A DNA stretch of 8,213 nt from CAZCQP01 sp964500895. Lineage in GTDB: Bacteria; Bacillota; Clostridia; Lachnospirales; JAISER01. Below the pieces are notes generated by a model. The model made no database searches. It was not told where the DNA came from and saw only the letters and a program-made list of their open reading frames with translations. The stretch is taken from NCBI GenBank assembly GCA_964500895.1, contig CAZCQP010000075.1:1-8213 (forward strand). The letters run 5' to 3'. Below, piece by piece: positions 1-6,533 of this stretch. The position numbers and the translations under genes were made by a program. Position 1 is the first letter of the stretch. Each line of letters opens with the position of its first letter.

Positions 1-54
1 TAGAGCATCGCCTTGCCAAGGCGAGGGTCGCGGGTTCGAATCCCGTCTTGCGCT
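1..54 (+). tRNA. tRNA-Gly (anticodon GCC), 5' end outside the window
   Basis: The 3' two thirds of a tRNA are visible. The end of the D arm (TAGAGC) starts the window. The anticodon stem pairs 8-12 with 20-24 around the seven-base loop TTGCCAA, giving anticodon GCC at 15-17, hence glycine. The T arm pairs 30-34 with 42-46 around TTCGAAT. The 3' acceptor strand CTTGCGC occupies 47-53, followed by discriminator base T54. No CCA is encoded (TAC follows), so the end must be added by nucleotidyltransferase. The 5' acceptor strand, expected to read GCGCAAG, and the D loop lie left of the window. No stem defects are seen in the visible part, so it looks functional. Confidence 0.95.
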
Positions 55-62
55 TACAATCA

Positions 63-98
63 AAAAGCCTTGGTCTTTGGACTAAGGCTTTTGTTTTT
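63..98 (+). terminator. Intrinsic terminator of the tRNA transcript
   Basis: A hairpin starts nine bases after the tRNA. AAAAGCCTTGGTC (63-75) pairs with GACTAAGGCTTTT (80-92) around the loop TTTG, with one G-T pair, and is followed by G and a run of six T (94-99). The A-rich foot and T-rich tail are typical of a Rho-independent terminator. It separates the tRNA from cobT, so cobT probably needs its own promoter or readthrough. Confidence 0.9.
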
Positions 99-142
99 TA
101 TTCTCGCGAAGCAGTGGAGCGGGGTAGTTCACGCATTGAACT

Positions 143-147
143 GGAGG
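143..147 (+). promoter_or_regulatory. Shine-Dalgarno of cobT (decides the start)
   Basis: GGAGG lies six bases before the ATG at 154. The same reading frame is open back to position 13, inside the tRNA. The upstream part encodes no CobT-like sequence and crosses the tRNA and its terminator, so this ribosome binding site fixes the start at 154. Confidence 0.85.
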
Positions 148-153
148 CACGTA

Positions 154-1251
154 ATGGAACAAGACTTCAAAGCAGTATTGCAGGAAATTAAAGCAACAGA
201 CAAAGCCATCTTTGAACAAGCCATTGCCCGTTTAAATACTTTGGCCAAGCCCCCGGGCAGCCTGGGCAGGCTAGAGGAAATAGCAGCCAAGCTTTGTGCC
301 ATTACAGGCAGCCCAACCCCAAACATCGACAAGCGGTGTGTACTGGTTTTGGCGGCGGATAATGGTGTGGCGGCGGAAAACATATCCTCTGCACCCCAAT
401 CGGTCACCGCTACGCACACCATTAACATTGTGAAGGGCATTACCGGCGTTGGTGTGCTGGCCAAAACTTTTCATGCGGATGTGTTTGTGGCAGATGTGGG
501 TGTTGCGGCAGACTTAAACCACCCCCGGCTCTTGAATAAAAAAATTAGAAAATCTACGGGTAACATTGCGAAAGAACCTGCCATGACCAAGGCAGAAGCA
601 GAGCAAGCTTTGATGACCGGTATTGAAATGGCCGTGGACGCTAAAAAGCTAGGTTACCAGCTCATCGGCGTAGGGGAAATGGGCATTGGCAACACGACCA
701 CCAGCAGTGCCGTTTTGTCTGCCCTGTTAAGTTTAAGCCCGGAGGAAGTGGGCAACACAGTAGGCAAAGGGGCCGGGCTTAGTGATGCAGCGTATGCCCG
801 CAAAGTGCAGGTGATTCAGTCTGCACTAGCCTTGCGCAAGCCGGATAAAAACGACCCGGTGGATGTTTTGCAAAAAGTTGGCGGGCTGGATTTAGCAGCC
901 ATGGCCGGGGTGTTTATAGGTGCTGCCTGGGTTGGGTTGCCGGTGGTCATAGATGGGTTTGCTTCCATTGTAGCCGCCTTATGTGCCGTGGGTTGTTGCC
1001 CCGGGGTGAAGGATTATCTGTTTGCTTCCCACCACTCGTTCGAGCGAGGATACGCCTTGGCCTTAAGCGCACTGGGTCTTTCCGCCAGCCTTAGCCTGGA
1101 TATGCGTCTGGGGGAAGGCAGCGGCTGCCCGCTGATGTTTGGTTTAATGGACGGTGCCGTCAGCGTGCTTAGAAACATGGCCACTTTTGACGAAGCGCAA
1201 ATAGACACCGCCTATATGGAAAACATTAATCAAATTGATGGCGCATTTTAA
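154..1251 (+). CDS. cobT: Nicotinate-nucleotide--dimethylbenzimidazole phosphoribosyltransferase CobT
   Basis: This cytoplasmic enzyme transfers phosphoribose from nicotinate mononucleotide to 5,6-dimethylbenzimidazole (or related bases), giving alpha-ribazole phosphate, the activated lower ligand of cobamides. The 365-residue product has the usual family length. Visible family signatures are PPGSLGRLE (33-41), AADNGV (68-72 region), GEMGIGNTTTSSA (174-186) and SHHSFERG (292-299). RLGEGSG (318-324) contains Glu321, in the place of the catalytic glutamate known from Salmonella CobT (E317). The start at 154 is chosen from GGAGG at 143-147. The next gene starts 10 bases after the stop. The cobalamin-assembly partners cobS, cobU and cobC are not in the window, which suggests salvage or that those genes lie elsewhere. 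No cobalamin riboswitch fits in the roughly 55 bases between the tRNA terminator and the start. No damage is seen. Confidence 0.96.
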   Translation: MEQDFKAVLQEIKATDKAIFEQAIARLNTLAKPPGSLGRLEEIAAKLCAITGSPTPNIDKRCVLVLAADNGVAAENISSAPQSVTATHTINIVKGITGVGVLAKTFHADVFVADVGVAADLNHPRLLNKKIRKSTGNIAKEPAMTKAEAEQALMTGIEMAVDAKKLGYQLIGVGEMGIGNTTTSSAVLSALLSLSPEEVGNTVGKGAGLSDAAYARKVQVIQSALALRKPDKNDPVDVLQKVGGLDLAAMAGVFIGAAWVGLPVVIDGFASIVAALCAVGCCPGVKDYLFASHHSFERGYALALSALGLSASLSLDMRLGEGSGCPLMFGLMDGAVSVLRNMATFDEAQIDTAYMENINQIDGAF

Positions 1252-1256
1252 GGAAG
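1250..1256 (+). promoter_or_regulatory. Shine-Dalgarno of the DUF71 gene (decides the start)
   Basis: AAGGAAG overlaps the cobT stop codon and sits five bases before ATG 1262. An in-frame ATG at 1235 lies inside cobT without a comparable site and would add nine residues before the conserved nucleotide-binding strand. The start at 1262 is therefore preferred. Confidence 0.75.
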
Positions 1257-1261
1257 AAGAT

Positions 1262-1915
1262 ATGGGTGAAAAATTTGTGGCCTCCTACAGCGGGGGCAAA
1301 GACAGTGTTTTGGCCATTTACCGGGCAGTGTCCCAAGGGATGACACCCGTTGAACTGGTGACCACTTACAACACAGACCGGGGCCGCTCTTGGTTTCATG
1401 GCATCCCCCAAAGGTTGCTTCAAAAGGTGTCTGGGGCGCTGAACATTCCCATTCGGCTAATTGAAACCAGCGGGGAGCGATATGCTGAAAACTTTGAAAA
1501 AACGCTGGTAGAGGCCAAAGCAAAAGGCGCTACCGCCTGCGTTTTTGGAGACATAGACATTGAGGAACACCTGCAATGGTGTACTGAACGGTGCAACCAG
1601 GTAGGCTTAAAAGCGCTGTTTCCCTTATGGCAGGAAAGCCGCCAAAGCCTGGTGTTTGAATTTATAGATAAGGGCTTTACAGCCCATTTAACCGTGGTGG
1701 ACACAGCCAGATTGCCGGAAAGCTTTCTGGGCCAACAGTTAACCCGGGAGGTTGTGGCGCAAATTGCTCAGGAAGGGGCAGACCCTTGCGGCGAAAATGG
1801 TGAATACCATACGTTTGTGTCCAACGGCCCATTATTTAAAGAAAAAGTGAACGTTACCTTCGGGGAAGGGCGGCTGGAAGGCCAATATGCCGTGCTGCCC
1901 CTTCTGGAAGGCTAA
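1262..1915 (+). CDS. DUF71/COG2102 ATP-pyrophosphatase (Dph6-like; probable B12-linked subgroup)
   Basis: This 217-residue protein belongs to the Dph6/DUF71 family of adenine-nucleotide alpha-hydrolase fold enzymes. Seen directly: the PP-loop SGGKDS at 10-15, DRGRSWFHG at 39-47, FGDI at 95-98, PLW at 121-123, and the family signature GENGEYHT at 177-184. Such enzymes activate a carboxylate or similar group with ATP, releasing AMP and pyrophosphate, and then couple it to ammonia or an amine. The eukaryotic and archaeal members make diphthamide on elongation factor 2. Bacteria lack diphthamide, so that label is misleading here. As I recall, comparative genomics split the family and assigned a bacterial subgroup to B12 salvage. 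Direct coupling to cobT and to a B12-binding enzyme fits that. The exact substrate is unknown. Both motifs are intact, so an active enzyme is expected. The start is taken from AAGGAAG at 1250-1256. Confidence 0.88.
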   Translation: MGEKFVASYSGGKDSVLAIYRAVSQGMTPVELVTTYNTDRGRSWFHGIPQRLLQKVSGALNIPIRLIETSGERYAENFEKTLVEAKAKGATACVFGDIDIEEHLQWCTERCNQVGLKALFPLWQESRQSLVFEFIDKGFTAHLTVVDTARLPESFLGQQLTREVVAQIAQEGADPCGENGEYHTFVSNGPLFKEKVNVTFGEGRLEGQYAVLPLLEG

Positions 1916-1943
1916 ATGCGCTATACATTGAAAGGAAAACGCC

Positions 1944-3680
1944 ATGGAAGCTGTACTTGTGGCTATAAACGCTAAATATTTTCACACAGGGCTGGCGGTA
2001 CGCCAGCTTTTGGCTTGTTGTAACAAACACGCCGGGCGGCTGCATCTTTTGGAAGCCACCATCAACCAACCGGAAGAAGACATTTTGTGGGAAATTACCC
2101 AGCACAAGCCCCGTGTGGTGGGCTTTTCCTGCTACATTTGGAACATAACATTGGTGTGTTCGTTGATGGATAGCATTAAAAAGATACTGCCCCAAACGTT
2201 GGTGGTGCTGGGCGGCCCAGAAGCATCTTTTGCGGCGGAAAGCCTGCTGGCACAAGGGGCAGACGTGGTGGTGCGTGGGGAAGGGGAAGTTCCTTTCCCC
2301 ATGTTGCTGGATGCGGTTTTAGACGGAGACGGAAGGCTGGCAGGCATTCCCGGCATTTCTTATGTGGATGCAAGCACGGAAAAAGTGGTGGTGCACCACG
2401 ACCAAGCAACCCCCGCCTGCTTGGACGACTTACCCTTTCCTTACACCGCTGCCCTTGAAGGGGTGGCAAATAAAATCCTTTATTATGAAACATCCAGAGG
2501 TTGCCCCTTTGCCTGTAGTTATTGCATGTCTGGCAGACGGGAACCTGTGCGGCTGTTAAGCCAGGAAAAATGCCAGGAAGCTTTTGCATTCTTTCTAGCC
2601 CACCGGGTGAAACAAGTGAAGCTGGTGGACCGTACCTTTAACGCCAACAAAGCCCACGCCATGGGTATTTGGCAGTATTTGATAGACCATGACAACGGAG
2701 TCACCAATTTCCACTTTGAATTGGCAGGGGATTTGCTGGATGAAGACATGCTGGATTTGCTTCAAAAAGCCCGCCCTGGGCTGTTTCAATTTGAAATCGG
2801 CATACAGTCTACCCACCAGCCAACCTTAGCTGCCATTGGCCGCAAAACAAACATTGCCAAGCTTTTTCACCGCATTCAGGCTGTGGCCAGCTTGGGCAAC
2901 ATTCACCAGCATGTGGATTTGATTGCAGGGCTGCCATTAGAAGGACTTGAAGATTTTAAAAAGTCTTTTAATGATGTGTACGCCCTCTCCGCCCAGCAGT
3001 TGCAGCTTGGCTTTTTAAAGCTGCTTCATGGCAGCCCATTGCGGCAGCAGGCGGAGGAATATGGCATTGTGTACCGGAAAAACCCGCCCTATGACGTGCT
3101 CTACACCCAACATTTGCCTTATACAGCCTTAATGGCCTTAAAAGCCGTTGAACAAATGCTTGAATTGTATTACAATGGAGAAAAATGCCGGGCCGCACTG
3201 GCGTTTGGTGTGCCCCGTTTCTCATCCCCTTTTGACTTTTACGCCCAGCTGGCCGCTTTTTGGGCGGAACAAGGGCTGGAAGGGCCTCAAAACAAAATGA
3301 AGCTTTATGAAGTGATGGGGGCGTTTTTATCCCGGGCATTGCCAGAACATGTGCCGGTGGTGCGGGAATTGATGGTTTTCGATATGCGTTGGGAGGACCG
3401 GGTGCCCAACATGCCAGCATGGGCTACAGAAGGCCGTAAGCCTCTTTCAGAAGCGGAAAAATGGCGGGTGCGCCAGTGGTTACGGGCTTATCCGGGCAAT
3501 GAACAAAACGGCTTGTCCCGGCAGCTGCACATGGAGCGGTTTCAATATGACATTGCCGGGTGGCTGCAAAAACCAAGCCAGCCTTTACCCTTGATAGAAG
3601 CAGAAAACTGGGTACTTTTTGATTACACCCGCAGAGAAAGCCGGGAAATTATTTACACCAAACTGGAGGAAAGCTTATGA
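1944..3680 (+). CDS. B12-binding domain radical SAM protein (DUF4080-type C-terminus)
   Basis: This 578-residue cytoplasmic enzyme combines a cobalamin-binding domain and a radical SAM core. Residues 1-150 are Rossmann-like, with VGFSCYIWN (59-67), VVLGGPEAS (87-95) and VVRGEGE (109-115), the usual pattern of B12-dependent radical SAM proteins. The [4Fe-4S] site is CPFACSYC, with Cys187, Cys191 and Cys194. Further core signatures are KLVDRTFN (226-233), FQFEIGIQST (281-290) and LIAGLPLEGL (326-335). The region after about 370 resembles the DUF4080 extension found with such proteins in Clostridia. The substrate is unknown; methylation or ring chemistry are only possibilities. The ribosome binding site is AAAGGAA at 1931-1937, and the gene starts 28 bases after its upstream neighbour. 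The stop overlaps the nth start in ATGA (3677-3680), so translation is probably coupled. Placement after cobT and the DUF71 gene links production and use of cobalamin. No broken motif is seen. Confidence 0.93.
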   Translation: MEAVLVAINAKYFHTGLAVRQLLACCNKHAGRLHLLEATINQPEEDILWEITQHKPRVVGFSCYIWNITLVCSLMDSIKKILPQTLVVLGGPEASFAAESLLAQGADVVVRGEGEVPFPMLLDAVLDGDGRLAGIPGISYVDASTEKVVVHHDQATPACLDDLPFPYTAALEGVANKILYYETSRGCPFACSYCMSGRREPVRLLSQEKCQEAFAFFLAHRVKQVKLVDRTFNANKAHAMGIWQYLIDHDNGVTNFHFELAGDLLDEDMLDLLQKARPGLFQFEIGIQSTHQPTLAAIGRKTNIAKLFHRIQAVASLGNIHQHVDLIAGLPLEGLEDFKKSFNDVYALSAQQLQLGFLKLLHGSPLRQQAEEYGIVYRKNPPYDVLYTQHLPYTALMALKAVEQMLELYYNGEKCRAALAFGVPRFSSPFDFYAQLAAFWAEQGLEGPQNKMKLYEVMGAFLSRALPEHVPVVRELMVFDMRWEDRVPNMPAWATEGRKPLSEAEKWRVRQWLRAYPGNEQNGLSRQLHMERFQYDIAGWLQKPSQPLPLIEAENWVLFDYTRRESREIIYTKLEESL

Positions 3681-4369
3681 AGAAACGCATAAGCAAAAAA
3701 ATGCAGGAAAAAGTGGCGGGCATTTTAGGTCTGCTGGATGAGCATTACCCCGCCGAAACCAAATGCCACCTGGATTACGACCCAAACAAGCCATGGCAGT
3801 TGTTGATTGCCACCATATTAAGCGCCCAGTGTACCGATGCTCGGGTGAATATTGTCACCAAGGATTTGTTCGCCAAATACCCTTCTTTAGAAGCGTTTGC
3901 CGCTGCCGATTTACAGGGATTGGAAGAAGACATTCACTCCACTGGCTTTTATCACCACAAGGCTAAAAACATATTGGAAAGCAGCCGGATGCTTTTGGTC
4001 AATTATGACGGCCAGCTGCCTTCAGAAATGGAAGAACTGTTAAAGCTTCCAGGCGTGGGGCGAAAGACTGCCAATGTGGTGCGTGGGCATATTTTCGGCA
4101 TTGACAGCATTGTGGTAGACACCCATGTGAAGCGGTTGTCCACCAAGCTGGGGCTGGCCACCCACACCGACCCGGACAAGATTGAATTTGAATTGATGGA
4201 CATTTTGCCCCAAAATCATTGGATTGCCTACAACACCCAAATCATCGTCCATGGCCGTAACGTTTGCATTGCCAGAAGGCCCCGCTGCGAAGCTTGCTTT
4301 TTACAGCCCTATTGCAGTGCCTATGCTAAAAGCAAAACCACCCGCCAGGCAAAGAAAGGTGAAAAATGA
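3677..4369 (+). CDS. nth: Endonuclease III (DNA glycosylase/AP lyase)
   Basis: This base-excision repair enzyme removes oxidised pyrimidines and cleaves the abasic site by beta-elimination. The 230-residue product is slightly longer than the E. coli protein (211). Seen in sequence: ILSAQCTDARVN (47-58), the helix-hairpin-helix LPGVGRKTAN (124-133) with catalytic Lys130, and VDTHVKRL (147-154) with catalytic Asp148. The iron-sulphur loop has the canonical C-x6-C-x2-C-x5-C spacing at Cys197, 204, 207 and 213. All key residues are intact. The ribosome binding site GGAGGAAA lies in the 3' end of the radical SAM gene, and the start overlaps that gene's stop by four bases. The stop in turn overlaps the carboxypeptidase start. 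Co-transcription with both neighbours is therefore very likely, although the functions are not obviously related. Confidence 0.97.
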   Translation: MKKRISKKMQEKVAGILGLLDEHYPAETKCHLDYDPNKPWQLLIATILSAQCTDARVNIVTKDLFAKYPSLEAFAAADLQGLEEDIHSTGFYHHKAKNILESSRMLLVNYDGQLPSEMEELLKLPGVGRKTANVVRGHIFGIDSIVVDTHVKRLSTKLGLATHTDPDKIEFELMDILPQNHWIAYNTQIIVHGRNVCIARRPRCEACFLQPYCSAYAKSKTTRQAKKGEK

Positions 4370-5799
4370 TGATGCAAAAGATAAGAAGCTTGGTATTCGG
4401 CATACTGGTTATCAGTATGCTGTTTACGTACATAACCCCGGTGTATACTTATGCTGCCCAACCCCAAAACTTGACGGCAAAAGCTGCCGTGCTTATGGAG
4501 GAAAAAACCGGCAAGGTACTTTACGCCAAAAATGAGCAGGAAAAAATGTACCCAGCCAGCACCACCAAATTGCTGACGGCATTGGTGGCTTTGGATTACT
4601 TAGACCCGGAGGAGATGGTGGTTGCAGGTTCGGAAGTTTACGCCGTGCCTATAGACTCCAGCAAAGCAGGCCACGAAAAAGGGGAAACCTTGAAGGTGGA
4701 AAACCTGATTCGTGGGCTCATTATCCCTTCCGGCAATGAAACGGCTTGTGTTGTGGCCAAAGCAGTGGCTGCCAAAGTTCAGCCGGAAACTTTGTTGGAT
4801 TACAACGCAGCAGAAAAGCTGTTTTGCCAGCTGATGAACGAGAAAGCCAAAAGCCTAGGCTGCACAAGCTCTAATTTTGTAAACCCCCACGGCTACCATA
4901 ACGACAACCATTATACCACCGCCATGGACATGGCCCTTATTTCCAAAGCCGCCATGGAAAACCCGCTTATTCAAAAAATTGCCACAGAGCAAGCTTTTGA
5001 CGGCAATGGCGCCGGGGAAAACCCAGCCCCCAACTTAAAAACCAGAGTGTACGACTGGAAAACCCATAACTTCCTCATTAGCAACAACCCCTATGCGTAC
5101 CCTTACGCCACTGGGTTGAAAACCGGTTTTACAGATGAAGCAGAAGCTTGTGTGGCTGCAACGGCTACAAAGGATGATGTTTCTTTAATTGCTGTCGTGC
5201 TTTATTCCCCAGACCCCGGCCGATGGGTAGATGCAGCCGCCTTGTTTGATTATGGCTTTGAAAACTTTGCCTACCGGGAAGTTCAGGCCCCAAATACAAT
5301 CATCGACACGGTAGCACTGGCTGAAACCCAGCTTGGCCAGCCCACCACCTTGGAGGTGGTGGCGCAAAACGGCTTCTCAGACTATTTAAGCATGGAAGAA
5401 TTGTCTGCCATTGAAAAGGTGGTTGCTTTCAACGAAACTTTCATGGCCAGCGATGAAATCCGGCAAAAAATGGAGGAAGAGGCTTTGCCTGCCGATGCCA
5501 CATTGCTAACGGCACCCATAACCAAAGGGGATGTGGTGGGGCAGGTGACGTACACACTGAATGGCAAAACCATCTTCACAGACAATCTTCTGGCCACAAA
5601 CGACGTGGCGTTGCGCACCTTTAAAAGCGACATGACTTACTATACGGCAAAAGTGAAAAGTGCCGTGTTCTCTTTGGCAGCCATTCCTTTCTGGCTGGGC
5701 GGGTTGGCCATTATTGTAATTTTGGTGGCGGTCATTCGGCGCATTCGCATACGAAATAGACGAAGAGCGCATCACTATACGTTCAGAAAAAGACGATAA
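4366..5799 (+). CDS. D-alanyl-D-alanine carboxypeptidase (PBP5/DacF-like, peptidase S11)
   Basis: This cell-envelope serine peptidase trims the terminal D-alanine of peptidoglycan stem peptides. The 477-residue protein begins with a signal peptide: basic MMMQKIR, a hydrophobic stretch to about 28, and a likely cut near VYTYA-A (30/31). The three penicillin-binding motifs are present in order: STTK with Ser65 and Lys68, SGN at 122-124, and KTG at 252-254. Residues of about 300-430 form the non-catalytic C-terminal part. A membrane helix at about 434-457 is followed by a very basic tail (RRIRIRNRRR). This suggests a true transmembrane anchor rather than the amphipathic helix of classical PBP5. 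Three consecutive ATG codons (4366, 4369, 4372) follow AAAGGTG at 4355-4361. The second or third has better spacing, so the true protein may be one or two residues shorter. It is last in the operon, with a terminator 27 bases after the stop. Confidence 0.95.
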   Translation: MMMQKIRSLVFGILVISMLFTYITPVYTYAAQPQNLTAKAAVLMEEKTGKVLYAKNEQEKMYPASTTKLLTALVALDYLDPEEMVVAGSEVYAVPIDSSKAGHEKGETLKVENLIRGLIIPSGNETACVVAKAVAAKVQPETLLDYNAAEKLFCQLMNEKAKSLGCTSSNFVNPHGYHNDNHYTTAMDMALISKAAMENPLIQKIATEQAFDGNGAGENPAPNLKTRVYDWKTHNFLISNNPYAYPYATGLKTGFTDEAEACVAATATKDDVSLIAVVLYSPDPGRWVDAAALFDYGFENFAYREVQAPNTIIDTVALAETQLGQPTTLEVVAQNGFSDYLSMEELSAIEKVVAFNETFMASDEIRQKMEEEALPADATLLTAPITKGDVVGQVTYTLNGKTIFTDNLLATNDVALRTFKSDMTYYTAKVKSAVFSLAAIPFWLGGLAIIVILVAVIRRIRIRNRRRAHHYTFRKRR

Positions 5800-5826
5800 T
5801 TGTTGAAAAATACATCTATTTTATAC

Positions 5827-5864
5827 AAAAAGGCGTGCCTGTTTTTATTAAAGGCCGCCTTTTT
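5827..5864 (+). terminator. Intrinsic terminator of the cobT-to-carboxypeptidase operon
   Basis: AAAAAGGCG (5827-5835) pairs perfectly with CGCCTTTTT (5856-5864). The stem is extended inside by GCCT (5837-5840) with AGGC (5852-5855), with a single bulged T at 5836 and an AT-rich loop. The T-run forms the 3' arm and tail. It is almost symmetric, so some termination from the other strand is also possible. Confidence 0.9.
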
Positions 5865-5865
5865 A

Positions 5866-5912
5866 GTTAACAGTATCCATACTAGGCCGACCGATTGAGT
5901 ATAAGAAGGAGC
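5866..5912 (-). mobile_element. Possible second, very short IS630-like remnant
   Basis: The plus strand at 5865-5890 aligns with 6532-6557, inside the clear IS630 remnant, including the identical nine bases CTAGGCCGA. The rest is similar once two 3-base gaps are allowed. Read on the minus strand, codons for P-S-Y-T precede the shared TCGGCCTAG, as P-A-Y-C-T does in the other copy, with bases missing between. This is hand alignment of a short stretch and could be coincidence. The stretch lies between the operon terminator and the promoter of the next gene; otherwise nothing is seen there. Confidence 0.3.
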
Positions 5913-5928
5913 ACTGTTTACAGGGTAG

Positions 5929-5956
5929 TTGAATTTTCATAAAAATGTTGTATAAT
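5929..5956 (+). promoter_or_regulatory. Sigma-A-type promoter of the small AT-rich gene
   Basis: TTGAAT (5929-5934) and a perfect TATAAT (5951-5956) are separated by 16 bases. Transcription would begin near 5963, leaving a leader of about 28 bases that carries GGAGG. This is the clearest housekeeping promoter in the window. It is independent of the upstream operon, which is terminated about 65 bases earlier. Confidence 0.75.
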
Positions 5957-5977
5957 ATTACACAAGATTATAATTAT

Positions 5978-5982
5978 GGAGG
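5978..5982 (+). promoter_or_regulatory. Shine-Dalgarno deciding the start at 5991
   Basis: GGAGG lies eight bases before ATG 5991. An in-frame ATG at 5976 overlaps this site and has no ribosome binding site of its own, so 5991 is the supported start. The ATG at 5986 is in another frame and too close. Confidence 0.75.
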
Positions 5983-5990
5983 ATAATGAA

Positions 5991-6377
5991 ATGGAAAAAC
6001 TTTTTGATGAAACGTTTGCTTGTGAAGATATTGCTTGTAGAAATATTTGGTATGGGTATATCGAGCTATATAGAGATGCCGAATATGGTAAAGAAATTTT
6101 ACTTGATGAGAGCCTTATAAACAATATTTGTGAAATTGTAAAGAGTAATTTATCATAAGAAACTAAACCCGTCCCAACAGAAACCCACTGGTATTTATAT
6201 GGAAAAACCGTAACACAAGATGCAATAGAAGATTCCATACGCCCCAACATAATGATTCGTGAAAAACAAGGAATATTCTTAGTTCATTGTAATATAAGCG
6301 ATCACGACTTTGCAGTAAATATCGATAAAATATTGAAATTTCAGTCTAATCTAGAAAATCATCTAATGGGTAGATAA
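5991..6377 (+). pseudogene. Small gene of unknown family split by an in-frame TAA
   Basis: From ATG 5991 the frame runs 55 codons to TAA at 6156-6158, then continues in the same frame for 72 more codons to TAA at 6375-6377. The second part reads like real protein (for example HWYLYGKTVTQDAIED and GIFLVHCNISDHDF). It has no start codon with a ribosome binding site near the break. The simplest reading is one acidic, cytoplasmic protein of about 128 residues with a nonsense mutation. There is no signal peptide or membrane segment. I do not recognise the family. Promoter and Shine-Dalgarno are intact, so a 55-residue peptide could still be made. The DNA is much more AT-rich than its neighbours (18 of 60 bases G+C at 6001-6060, against 30 of 60 at 3721-3780), which suggests acquisition from elsewhere. 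Other readings are a genuine 55-residue gene with a decayed second gene, programmed readthrough, or a sequencing error. Confidence 0.72.
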
Positions 6378-6459
6378 CGATGGCTGCAGAGTATAAGTAA
6401 ACCCTATATCACAGTTAATCCTCCGTAATCGCCCAAAAATCCCATAATTTAATACAAAC

Positions 6460-6496
6460 AAAAAGCACACAAGACTAAAAATCTCGTGTGCTTTTT
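6460..6496. terminator. Bidirectional intrinsic terminator
   Basis: AAAAAGCACAC (6460-6470) pairs with GTGTGCTTTTT (6486-6496). The stem continues as AGA with TCT after one A-C mismatch, with a seven-base loop. A T-run follows in each direction: T5 on the plus strand, and TTTTTGTTTG on the minus strand. It can end the small-gene transcript from the left and the permease transcript from the right. The stretch from 6378 to 6459 shows no gene or other signal. Confidence 0.85.
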
Positions 6497-6533
6497 AATT
6501 ACCACAAAGGAGGTTGATACTATGTCAACAAAG

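Noticed and set aside
77..104. Possible cobT promoter (TTGGAC and TATTCT, 16-base spacing)
   Set aside because: Both boxes match the consensus poorly and overlap the terminator hairpin; too weak to list.
13..153. In-frame upstream extension of cobT starting at ATG 13
   Set aside because: It runs through the tRNA and its terminator, encodes nothing CobT-like, and the ATG at 154 has its own GGAGG.
1854..2255. 133-codon open frame on the minus strand
   Set aside because: Antisense to the DUF71 3' end and the radical SAM 5' end; no domain signature.
2968..3420. 150-codon open frame on the minus strand
   Set aside because: It lies wholly inside the radical SAM gene, whose motifs are unmistakable. 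The composition is proline- and alanine-rich shadow sequence, with no ribosome binding site evidence.
5918..6250. 110-codon minus-strand frame opposite the small AT-rich gene
   Set aside because: It reads as serine/isoleucine-rich low-complexity sequence. The plus strand has a promoter, a ribosome binding site and a better protein.
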